Below, one piece after another: positions 21,969 to 28,955 of a stretch of 29,579 nt of DNA (positions within the stretch are counted from its first letter, which is position 1; every line of letters starts with the position of its first letter). The position numbers and the translations under genes were made by a program. The DNA comes from CAYNSX01 sp964400165 (GTDB lineage Bacteria > Armatimonadota > Hebobacteria > CAYNSX01), in the NCBI GenBank assembly GCA_964400165.1, contig CAYNSX010000032.1:1-29579 (forward strand), given 5' to 3'. Below the pieces are notes generated by a model. It had not been told where the DNA came from and did no database searches. It saw only the letters and a list, made by a program, of their open reading frames with translations.

Positions 21969-23378
21969 ATGAGCACAATCCAGCAGCCCGATCTGACCGA
22001 TTTGAGCCGGTACCGCTTCGGCTGGAGCGACCCCTCGCAGTATGTGTTCCGGCCCCAGAAGGGGCTGTCGCACAAGGTCGTCGAGGAAATCTCGTGGATG
22101 AAGAACGAGCCGGAGTGGATGCGCAAGTTCCGGCTGCGGGCGCTCGACATCTTCCTGAAGAAGCCGATGCCGAAGTGGGGCACCGACCTGTCGGAGATTG
22201 ATTTCGACAACATCTACTACTACCTGAAGCCGATGCAGGAACAGGGCAAGACATGGGACGATGTGCCGGACTCGATCAAGAACACTTTCGAGAAGCTGGG
22301 CATCCCGGAGGCGGAGCGCAAGTTTCTGGCGGGCGTGACGGCGCAGTATGAGTCCGAGGTCGTCTACCACAGCGTCCAGCGCGAATTGACCGAGAAGGGT
22401 GTCATCTTCCTCGACACCGACACGGCGCTGCGCGAGCACCCGGACCTGGTGCGTGAGTATTTCGGCAAACTGATTCCGCCGGCAGACAACAAACTGGCGG
22501 CGCTGAACAGCGCGGTGTGGTCGGGCGGGTCGTTCATCTATGTGCCGCCGGGCGTGTCGGTGGACATCCCGCTGCAGGCGTATTTCCGCATCAACCAGGA
22601 GAACATGGGGCAGTTCGAGCGGACGCTGATCATCGTGGACGAGGGCGCGTATGTGCACTATGTCGAGGGCTGCTCGGCGCCGATCTACACGACCGACTCG
22701 CTGCACTCGGCGGTGGTGGAAATCATCGTGAAGCCGGGCGCGCGCTGCCGCTACACGACCATTCAGAACTGGTCGTCGAATGTCTACAACCTGGTCACCA
22801 AGCGCGCCGCCGCCTACGACCACGCGATTATGGAGTGGGTGGACGGCAACATCGGCTCGAAGATTACGATGAAGTATCCCTCCATCTACCTGCTCGGGCC
22901 GAAGGCGCGGGGCGAGGTGCTGTCGGTGGCGTTCGCCGGCAAGGGGCAGACGCAGGACGCGGGCGGCAAGGCCATCCACGCGGCGCCGGACACGACCTCG
23001 GTCATCACCTCGAAGTCGGTGAGCATGGACGGCGGGCGCACCGCCTACCGCGGCCACATCAAGATCGAAGAGGGCGCGCACGGCTCGAAGTCGAGCGTGG
23101 TGTGTGACGCGCTGCTGCTGGACGACCGCAGCCGGTCCGACACCTACCCGTACATGGAAATCGACGAACAGGATGTGACGACCGGCCACGAGGCGACCGT
23201 CTCGAAGGTGAGCGACGACCAGATTTTCTACCTGCAGAGCCGCGGCCTCTCCAAAGAGCAGGCGGCGAGCATGATCGTGCTCGGGTTCATCGAGCCGATC
23301 GCCCGCGAACTGCCGATGGAGTATGCGGTCGAATTGAACCGCCTGATCGAGCTGCAGATGGAAGGCTCGGTCGGGTAG
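21969..23378 (+). CDS. sufB: SufB, Fe-S cluster scaffold subunit
   Basis: This encodes 469 residues, the usual length for SufB. It forms the SufBC2D scaffold in the cytoplasm, where Fe-S clusters are built from sulfur delivered by the cysteine desulfurase. Cys379 in S-V-V-C-D-A-L aligns with the catalytic Cys405 of E. coli SufB. The following G-H-E-A-T-V-S-K carries the conserved His, and the R-G-L-S...S-M-I-V-L-G-F-I-E and L-P-M-E-Y C-terminal motifs are intact. AGGGG lies a few bases before the ATG. It is the first gene of a seven-gene suf operon; sufD follows after 23 nt. Confidence 0.97.
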   Translation: MSTIQQPDLTDLSRYRFGWSDPSQYVFRPQKGLSHKVVEEISWMKNEPEWMRKFRLRALDIFLKKPMPKWGTDLSEIDFDNIYYYLKPMQEQGKTWDDVPDSIKNTFEKLGIPEAERKFLAGVTAQYESEVVYHSVQRELTEKGVIFLDTDTALREHPDLVREYFGKLIPPADNKLAALNSAVWSGGSFIYVPPGVSVDIPLQAYFRINQENMGQFERTLIIVDEGAYVHYVEGCSAPIYTTDSLHSAVVEIIVKPGARCRYTTIQNWSSNVYNLVTKRAAAYDHAIMEWVDGNIGSKITMKYPSIYLLGPKARGEVLSVAFAGKGQTQDAGGKAIHAAPDTTSVITSKSVSMDGGRTAYRGHIKIEEGAHGSKSSVVCDALLLDDRSRSDTYPYMEIDEQDVTTGHEATVSKVSDDQIFYLQSRGLSKEQAASMIVLGFIEPIARELPMEYAVELNRLIELQMEGSVG

Positions 23379-23401
23379 CCGCCGGCTCCCGCGCCGCGAC
23401 G

Positions 23402-24727
23402 ATGGCCACAACTCTGCAACCCGAGACGGGGCTGCCTGCCGCCGGATTTGACCGGGCGGCGTTCGAGCAGTTCCTGTCGGGCCGCACAGAACCGGACTGG
23501 CTGACCGAACACCGGCGCGCGGCGTTCGACCGATTTGAAGCGATCCCGCTGCCGATCGAGCGCGAGGAACTGTGGCGCCACACCGACCTGTGCGCGCTGG
23601 GCTTTTCGTTCGACCAGTACCGTGTGAGCGGGAGCGCGCCGGCCGCCGACGACAGGCAGGCGATGGCGGAACTGGGCGAGCGGGCGGGGGTGGCGGTGCT
23701 GTCTGGCGACCGGCTCACGCACAGCAATCTCGACTCGGCACTGGAAAAGCAGGGCGTGTATCTGGGCAGCATTCACGACGCGCTGGCGCGCACGAGCGGG
23801 GACCTGCGCGATTTGCTGACGGCACGGGGCGTGCCGCCAGGCACGGGCAAGTTTCAGGCGTTCCATGCGGCGTTCTGGCCGGCGGGGGTGTTTTTGCACT
23901 TGCCGAAGGACGCGCAAATCGAGCTGCCGTTGCATGTCGCGGTGCAGGCGCACGAGGACGGCGCCGCGGTCCTGCCGCGCATCGTCATTCACGCCGAGGC
24001 GGGCAGCCGGGCGACGGTCATTTTGCGCTACCACGGGGCCGCGGCGACGGCGGGTCTGTGCGTCTCGCAGGCGGAACTGGCGCTGGAGCCGGGCGCGAAG
24101 GTGCGCTTCACCAGTTTGCAGCAGTGGGGCGGCGCGATGCGGCACTTCGCGCACTACCGCGCCTACTGCGCGGAGAAGACCGAATTGCGCTCGCTGGTGG
24201 CGGCGCTCGGCGGCGGGTTGAGCCGCGTCGAAGTGGAAAGTTTGCTCGAGGGCGAGCATTCATTAAGCGAAATGCTCGGCCTGTACTTCGCCACCGCCGA
24301 GCAGCACCTCGATTTCCGCACGCTGCAAAGCCACCTGGCGCCGCACACGACGAGCGACCTGCTCTACAAGGGCGCGCTCAAAGATGCGGCGCGGTCGGTG
24401 TATGCCGGGCTGATCAAAGTGCACCCCGGCGCGCAGAAGACGGACGCCTATCAGGCGAACCGCAACCTCGTCCTCGGCGGCAAAGCGCGGGCCGACTCGA
24501 TGCCGAAACTCGAAATCGAAGCGAACGATGTGCGCTGCACGCACGGCGCCACGGTCGGCAAGGTGGACCCGGAGCAGATGTTCTTCCTGCAATGCCGGGG
24601 GCTGCCGCGCTTGCTGGCGGAACGGCTGCTGGTGATGGGGTTCTATCAGCAGGTGCTGGAGCGCATCCCTGAAGAGCGGCTGCGGGGGGTGCTGCTGACG
24701 GCAGTAACCGAGAAACTGGGCATCTGA
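23402..24727 (+). CDS. sufD: SufD, Fe-S cluster scaffold subunit
   Basis: This encodes 441 residues homologous to SufB in the C-terminal beta-helix. The N-terminal region (D-W-L-T-E-H-R-R-A-A, then L-P-I-E-R-E-E-L-W-R-H-T-D) is typical of SufD. His381 in C-T-H-G-A-T-V-G aligns with His360 of E. coli SufD, which works with SufB Cys405 in cluster assembly. The V-Y-A-G-L-I-K-V-H-P-G-A-Q-K-T-D-A-Y-Q motif is present. The stop overlaps the start of the Rieske gene (TGATG), so translation is coupled. Confidence 0.95.
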   Translation: MATTLQPETGLPAAGFDRAAFEQFLSGRTEPDWLTEHRRAAFDRFEAIPLPIEREELWRHTDLCALGFSFDQYRVSGSAPAADDRQAMAELGERAGVAVLSGDRLTHSNLDSALEKQGVYLGSIHDALARTSGDLRDLLTARGVPPGTGKFQAFHAAFWPAGVFLHLPKDAQIELPLHVAVQAHEDGAAVLPRIVIHAEAGSRATVILRYHGAAATAGLCVSQAELALEPGAKVRFTSLQQWGGAMRHFAHYRAYCAEKTELRSLVAALGGGLSRVEVESLLEGEHSLSEMLGLYFATAEQHLDFRTLQSHLAPHTTSDLLYKGALKDAARSVYAGLIKVHPGAQKTDAYQANRNLVLGGKARADSMPKLEIEANDVRCTHGATVGKVDPEQMFFLQCRGLPRLLAERLLVMGFYQQVLERIPEERLRGVLLTAVTEKLGI

Positions 24728-25065
24728 TGTCGAGCGCAGCGAATGGGTTCGTGAGAATTGCGGCGGCGGCGGACATCCCCGCCGGCAAGGCGCTCAAGGT
24801 CGACCTGCACGGCGAGCCGGTGGCGGTGTTCAATGTGGGCGGACGTCTGTATGCGATCGGCGACACCTGCAGCCACGAAGAGGCGTCGCTGTCGGAGGGC
24901 GAGGTCATCGAAGGCGAAGTGGAGTGCCCGCGGCACGGGGCGATGTTCGACCTGGCGACCGGCGTGCCGCAGACGCTGCCGGCGACGAGAGCGGTGCCGG
25001 TATATGAAGTGAAAGTCGAGGGCGACGGCATCTGGCTGCGCCCGCAAGCGGGAGTGATGAAATGA
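24727..25065 (+). CDS. Rieske-type [2Fe-2S] ferredoxin in the suf operon
   Basis: This encodes 112 residues forming a single Rieske domain. Cluster ligands are Cys48-x-His50 and Cys67-x2-His70 (C-S-H and C-P-R-H-G). There is no signal peptide, so it is a soluble ferredoxin of the dioxygenase-component type. The same position, between sufD and sufC, is occupied by a Rieske ferredoxin in actinobacterial suf operons; it may supply electrons for cluster assembly or be an early client. The start overlaps the sufD stop by one base and the stop overlaps the sufC start by four. Confidence 0.93.
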   Translation: MSSAANGFVRIAAAADIPAGKALKVDLHGEPVAVFNVGGRLYAIGDTCSHEEASLSEGEVIEGEVECPRHGAMFDLATGVPQTLPATRAVPVYEVKVEGDGIWLRPQAGVMK

Positions 25066-25844
25066 CCACGAACGGCAAGCGCGCGGAGCTCATCATCGAG
25101 AACCTGTCGGCGGGCGTCGAGGACAAGACCATCTTGAAGGACCTGTCACTGACGGTGCGCGCCGGCGAGACGCACGCGCTCATGGGCCCGAACGGTTCCG
25201 GCAAGAGCACGCTCTCGTATGTGATTATGGGCAAGCCGGGCTACGAAGTGACGAGCGGGCGCATCCTGTTCAACGGCGAGAGCATCCTCGACCTCGAGCC
25301 GGAGGAGCGCGCGCGGCGCGGCCTGTTCATGGCGTTCCAGCAGCCGATCGAGATTTCGGGCGTGTCGGTGCAGAACTTCCTGCGCGCCGCCTACAATTCC
25401 GTGAAGAGCAAGGACTTGAGCGCGCTGGAGTTCCGGGTGCTATTGCTGGAGAAGTGCAAGCTGTTGGGCGTGGACCCGACATTCGTCGAGCGGTATGTGA
25501 ACGAAGGGTTCTCCGGCGGCGAGCGCAAGCGCAACGAGGTGCTGCAACTGGCGGTGCTGGAACCGACGATGGCGGTGCTCGATGAGACGGACACCGGCCT
25601 CGACATCGACGCGCTGCGCGCGGTGGCGGAGGCGATCAACCGCCTGCGCGGGCCGGAGACCGGCTTCTTGCTCATCACACACTACCAGCGGATGCTCAAC
25701 TATGTGGTGCCGGATTTCGTGCATGTCATCAAGGGCGGGCGCATCGTCGACTCGGGCGGCAAGGAACTGGCGTTGAAACTGGAAGCCGAGGGCTACGAGG
25801 CCTTCCCGAACGGCGCCGCGGAGAAGGCAGCGGCCGTCGCGTGA
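25062..25844 (+). CDS. sufC: SufC, ABC-type ATPase of the Fe-S scaffold
   Basis: This encodes 260 residues. Walker A is G-P-N-G-S-G-K-S-T at 42-50. The signature is F-S-G-G-E-R-K-R from 150. Walker B ends at Asp174-Glu175 in V-L-D-E-T-D-T-G-L-D. The later L-I-T-H-Y-Q-R holds the switch His. These are the SufC forms of the ABC motifs. It hydrolyses ATP to open the SufB-SufD interface and acts in the cytoplasm without a transporter partner. The ATGA overlap couples it to the Rieske gene. Confidence 0.97.
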   Translation: MTTNGKRAELIIENLSAGVEDKTILKDLSLTVRAGETHALMGPNGSGKSTLSYVIMGKPGYEVTSGRILFNGESILDLEPEERARRGLFMAFQQPIEISGVSVQNFLRAAYNSVKSKDLSALEFRVLLLEKCKLLGVDPTFVERYVNEGFSGGERKRNEVLQLAVLEPTMAVLDETDTGLDIDALRAVAEAINRLRGPETGFLLITHYQRMLNYVVPDFVHVIKGGRIVDSGGKELALKLEAEGYEAFPNGAAEKAAAVA

Positions 25845-25864
25845 CGGCGAGATTGGTGACCGCG

Positions 25865-27106
25865 ATGCTCGATGTGGATGCAATCCGGGCGCAGTTCCCG
25901 CTGTTGAACCGGCCCGGCCCGAACGGCAGGCCGCTGGCGTACCTCGACAGCGCCGCCACCGCGCAAAAGCCGCAGCGCGTCCTCGATGCGCTGCAGGACT
26001 TCTACACGCGCTACAACGCCAATGTGCACCGCGGCATCTACGCCATTGCGGAAGAGGCGACCGCCGCCTACGAGGGTGCGCGGGAGAAAGTGGCGCGCTG
26101 GATCGGCGCTGATACGGACGAGGTCATCTTCACCCGCAACTGCACGGAAGCGCTCAACCTGGTGCGCTTCACCTGGGGACGCGCCAATCTGAAGCCCGGT
26201 GATGAGCTCGCCTTTTCCGAGATGGAGCACCACAGCAACCTGGTGCCGTGGCAGTTGCTCGCCGAGGAAACCGGCGCCCGGCTGCGGTTCATCCGCATCA
26301 CCGATGACGGGCTGCTCGACGGGGAGTCGCTCCAGGCGGCGGTGACAGAACGGACGAAGTTGGTCTCGGTCGCGCATGTGTCGAATGTGCTGGGGACGGT
26401 GAACCCGATCGACGAGATCGCCGACCTGGCGCACAGCCGCGGCGCGGTGCTGTGCGTCGACGGCGCCCAGGCGGCGCCGCACCTGCGGCTCGATGTGCGG
26501 GCGCTGGGCTGTGACTTCTACGCGTTTTCGGGACACAAGATGTTCGGGCCGACGGGGTCGGGGGTGCTGTGGGGGCGGAGCGACCTGCTCGAGGCGATGC
26601 CGCCGTTCCACGGCGGCGGCGAAATGATCCGCGAGGTGACGCTCGAACACTCGACTTACAAAGATCCGCCCGCGCGGTTCGAGGCCGGGACGCCGAACAT
26701 CGCGCAAGCGATCGGGCTGGGAGTGGCGGTGGACTTTCTGGCGTCGCTGCCGATGGACGCCGTACACGCGCACGAGCGCGATCTGGTGGCGGCGTGCATC
26801 GAAGGATTGCGGGCGGAGCCGGGCGTGACGGTGTACGGCCCCGACCTGGAACACCGCTCGGGCGCGGTGGCGTTCTCGATGGCGGGCATTCACCCGCATG
26901 ACATCGCACAGGTGCTCGATGCCGAGGGCGTGTGCGTGCGGGCGGGGCACCACTGCGCGCAGCCGCTGCACCAGCGGCTGGGCGTCGAAGCGACGGCGCG
27001 GGCGAGCGTGGCGTGTTACACGACCCACGAGGACATTGCGCGGCTCTTGGCGGGCGTGCGGAAAGTGCGGGAGTTTTTCGGCGATGTCGTTGCAGGACCT
27101 GTATAG
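25865..27106 (+). CDS. sufS: SufS, PLP-dependent cysteine desulfurase (type II)
   Basis: This encodes 413 residues from ATG 25865. It removes sulfur from L-cysteine as a persulfide for cluster assembly. Lys225 in S-G-H-K-M-F-G binds pyridoxal phosphate. Cys364 in R-A-G-H-H-C-A-Q-P is the persulfide-carrying residue. T-R-N-C-T-E-A-L-N and D-G-A-Q-A-A-P-H are further class V aminotransferase motifs. An alternative GTG at 25841 overlaps the sufC stop (GTGA) and would add eight residues; family length fits either. The 3' end overlaps sufU by 23 nt. Confidence 0.96.
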   Translation: MLDVDAIRAQFPLLNRPGPNGRPLAYLDSAATAQKPQRVLDALQDFYTRYNANVHRGIYAIAEEATAAYEGAREKVARWIGADTDEVIFTRNCTEALNLVRFTWGRANLKPGDELAFSEMEHHSNLVPWQLLAEETGARLRFIRITDDGLLDGESLQAAVTERTKLVSVAHVSNVLGTVNPIDEIADLAHSRGAVLCVDGAQAAPHLRLDVRALGCDFYAFSGHKMFGPTGSGVLWGRSDLLEAMPPFHGGGEMIREVTLEHSTYKDPPARFEAGTPNIAQAIGLGVAVDFLASLPMDAVHAHERDLVAACIEGLRAEPGVTVYGPDLEHRSGAVAFSMAGIHPHDIAQVLDAEGVCVRAGHHCAQPLHQRLGVEATARASVACYTTHEDIARLLAGVRKVREFFGDVVAGPV

Positions 27107-27521
27107 GGAAGTCATCCTCGACCACTACCGCAGCCCGCGCAACCGCGGGCGGCTGGAGCACGCCACCCTGGAAAACGAGGGGGCGAACCCGCTGTGCGGC
27201 GACGAGGTGACGATTTTTGCGACGGTGGACGCCGAAGGGCGCGTGACCGAGGCGAAGTTCCTGGCGAAGGGCTGCTCGATCAGCCAGGCGGCGGCCTCGA
27301 TGATGACGGAGCGGATTCGGGGAAAGACTCTGCAGGAGGCGGAAGCGCTCTACGAACAGGTGCGCGCGATGATGCACGGCGAGGTGGACGGCGACGCGGC
27401 GGCGCTGGGCGACCTGGCGGCGCTGGCCGGGGTGCGGAAGTTCCCCGTCCGCATCAAATGCGCGCTGCTGGCGTGGGAAACGCTGCGGGACGCCGTGAAA
27501 CAGCGCGACGGTGCGGCTTGA
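27084..27521 (+). CDS. sufU: SufU, zinc-dependent sulfurtransferase partner of SufS
   Basis: This encodes 145 residues of the IscU/SufU fold. Cys38 and Asp40 (P-L-C-G-D), Cys64 (K-G-C-S-I-S) and Cys126 (I-K-C-A-L-L) are the zinc and sulfur-accepting residues. The Y-R-E-V-I-L-D-H-Y-R-S-P-R-N-R-G start is typical. The insert between the second and third Cys has the longer SufU form rather than that of IscU. SufU takes sulfur from SufS, replacing SufE, which is absent here. It overlaps the end of sufS by 23 nt. Confidence 0.95.
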   Translation: MSLQDLYREVILDHYRSPRNRGRLEHATLENEGANPLCGDEVTIFATVDAEGRVTEAKFLAKGCSISQAAASMMTERIRGKTLQEAEALYEQVRAMMHGEVDGDAAALGDLAALAGVRKFPVRIKCALLAWETLRDAVKQRDGAA

Positions 27522-27555
27522 CAGGCAGGCAACACTGACGGAGGATTGGGCTACG

Positions 27556-27930
27556 ATGGCAACCGGAACCGAACCGCAGGAACACACCGCACACGGCGCC
27601 GCCGCGATCACGCTGACCGAACTGGCGGCGCAGAAGGTGCGCGAACTGCTCTTGAAGGAAGGCGCGTCGCCGGCCGAAGCCGCCCTGCGGCTGAAAGTGG
27701 CGGGCGGCGGCTGCTCGGGCTATCAATACGAGATGTCCTTCGACACACCGGCGCCGACCGACCACATTTTCGAGTCGCACGGCGTCCGCGTGGCGGTGGA
27801 CCCGCGGTCGCTGATGTTCCTGGCCGGCTCGCAGGTGGACTTCGTGGAGACGATGATGGGCGCCGGGTTCAAGGTGGAGAATCCCAATGTCACCGGCTCC
27901 TGCGGCTGCGGGCACTCCTTCAAGGTGTAG
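27556..27930 (+). CDS. sufA: A-type Fe-S carrier (SufA/ErpA/HesB family)
   Basis: This encodes 124 residues from ATG 27556, with GGAGG at 27540-27544. The three cluster ligands of A-type carriers are Cys53 (G-G-G-C-S-G), Cys116 and Cys118 (S-C-G-C-G). The protein passes assembled clusters to client enzymes. It starts 34 nt after sufU and closes the operon. In actinobacterial suf operons this last place is often taken by sufT, so an A-type carrier is a variation. ErpA would be an equally good name. Confidence 0.93.
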   Translation: MATGTEPQEHTAHGAAAITLTELAAQKVRELLLKEGASPAEAALRLKVAGGGCSGYQYEMSFDTPAPTDHIFESHGVRVAVDPRSLMFLAGSQVDFVETMMGAGFKVENPNVTGSCGCGHSFKV

Positions 27931-28077
27931 TTTCGGCGCGACCGGGGTAGAAAAGTTTTTGCGGGAAGTGCAACGAGAGCGCCCTTGCGCTCGTCTAAAA
28001 GTGCTGGAGGAAGCGGAAGCACCGGAGACATCTGCCATACCCTAACTACGCCACCCAACCCCCAAGCCCCACACCCG

Positions 28078-28114
28078 GCAGTTCCCCGTCCTCTGGACGG
28101 GGAACTGCTTTTTT
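28078..28114 (+). terminator. Intrinsic terminator of the suf operon
   Basis: A perfect 14-bp stem (28078-28091 with 28095-28108) closes a 3-nt loop and is followed directly by six T residues. It lies 148 nt after sufA with no gene between. A smaller imperfect hairpin (27973-27982 with 27987-27994) lies between the two. Confidence 0.95.
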
Positions 28115-28472
28115 GGGCCCGGGAAACCGCCAAAATGACCGACCGAACACGCGGGCGTTTCATAGTTTGTTCACAATTGGACGGGTAGGAAGAAGTCCGT
28201 TGTGCGTCGTGCGTAGTACGTAGGGAAGGGATAGTCACTGCAGGCGTCCCGCCTGTGCAGTCTTGCGGCGGGCGCCTCCTGCTTGTCGAGGCCGATTCTG
28301 GCCGCGGCAAGCCGGGGCCCCCCTGGTTTCCCGCCTCCCTGTGTTCCTTTCGAACGCCCTCACCCGCCCCTCGGCTGCGCTCGGGGCACCCTCTCCCGTT
28401 TGGGAGAGGGACTACGCATCTGCCCTCGCCTGTAGCCCGACCTTCCTGCCTCTCCGCTTTCCCGCCTCTCTG
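28115..28472. repeat. Gene-free stretch made of several repeat types
   Basis: No credible gene is seen. Contents in order: a degenerate heptamer repeat at 28199-28226 (GTTGTGC, GTCGTGC, GTAGTAC, GTAGGGA); an imperfect palindrome CTGCAGGCG/CGCCTGTGCAG at 28238-28260; an octamer-periodic CGCCTCCC tract at about 28326-28344; a CCCTCTCCC/GGGAGAGGG hairpin at 28389-28410 of the type seen at 17504-17604; and a second octamer-periodic tract at 28441-28472. Confidence 0.7.
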
Positions 28473-28473
28473 G

Positions 28474-28516
28474 TCACTGAAAGAGAACGAGGGCCAGTCC
28501 GAAGACCAGCCCTCGT
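28474..28516 (-). terminator. Intrinsic terminator with UUCG loop
   Basis: On the minus strand a 13-bp stem (28504-28516 with 28487-28499, two G-U pairs) closes a TTCG loop and runs into TCTCTTTCAG. It would end the candidate structured RNA or a read-through transcript from the VanW-like gene. Confidence 0.75.
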
Positions 28517-28860
28517 CGAATGAGTGCAACGGCGACCCGGAGGTTGGGGTCTTTTCAGCCGATGGGATCCCGAGGGATCCTTCCAGCCTATCTCGGTGGC
28601 CCCGAGGGGCCGCCGGGAACCGGGCTCCGTCATAGCCACCGCCGACTTGGGTCACCTTGCGGCAACTTGCTCAACGGCGGCTCGGGAGCACCCCCTGGGG
28701 TCTCCGACCGAAGTCGGAGGCTCCTGCGGTGTCGGGCCTTGCGGCTCGGCTCCGCTGCGATCCGAGGCCTTGCGGCTTCAGTTCGCGTCCGGGTCCGTCC
28801 CTTGCGGGTCGGTCCCGTGTCCCTCTCTTACGAGGGGGCTCCCACCAGGTCGCCATCAAT
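28474..28860 (-). ncRNA. Candidate structured RNA rich in GNRA and UUCG hairpins
   Basis: Read on the minus strand this gene-free region folds into many short hairpins with stable tetraloops. Four GCAA loops occur at the CCTTGCGG octamers at 28655-28662, 28737-28744, 28768-28775 and 28800-28807. A UUCG loop caps 28702-28708/28713-28719. That stem and 28690-28693/28698-28701 sit inside a GGAGC/GCTCC closing helix (28685-28689 with 28720-28724), giving a three-way junction. Several stems need G-U pairs that exist only on this strand, and the loops would be unfavourable TTGC or CGAA on the other. It ends in an intrinsic terminator. Motifs of RNase P, tmRNA, SRP RNA and common riboswitches are not seen. 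It lies just downstream of the VanW-like gene and could instead be a repeat-derived 3' region of that message. Confidence 0.45.
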
Positions 28861-28955
28861 GAGATTACGCAAGTGCGATGCGGCCTCCTAGAGGCGCGCA
28901 CAGATTCTTGGGGACAAGTGGGGCAGATGTCCACACGCAGTTCTGTGGATTGCGA

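Noticed and set aside
21921..23411. A 496-codon minus-strand frame opposite sufB
   Set aside because: It is antisense to a complete SufB and would also cover the divergent promoter region; no family resemblance.
28474..28860. RNase P RNA, tmRNA or SRP RNA
   Set aside because: The invariant GAGGAAAGTCC of RNase P, the tRNA-like end and Ala-rich tag of tmRNA, and the GGAA-loop domain of SRP RNA are not found on either strand.
28671..28934. Small minus-strand protein within the repeat region
   Set aside because: The frame has no ribosome-binding site, an Arg/Pro-rich composition, and lies within the hairpin-rich segment whose structure explains the sequence better.
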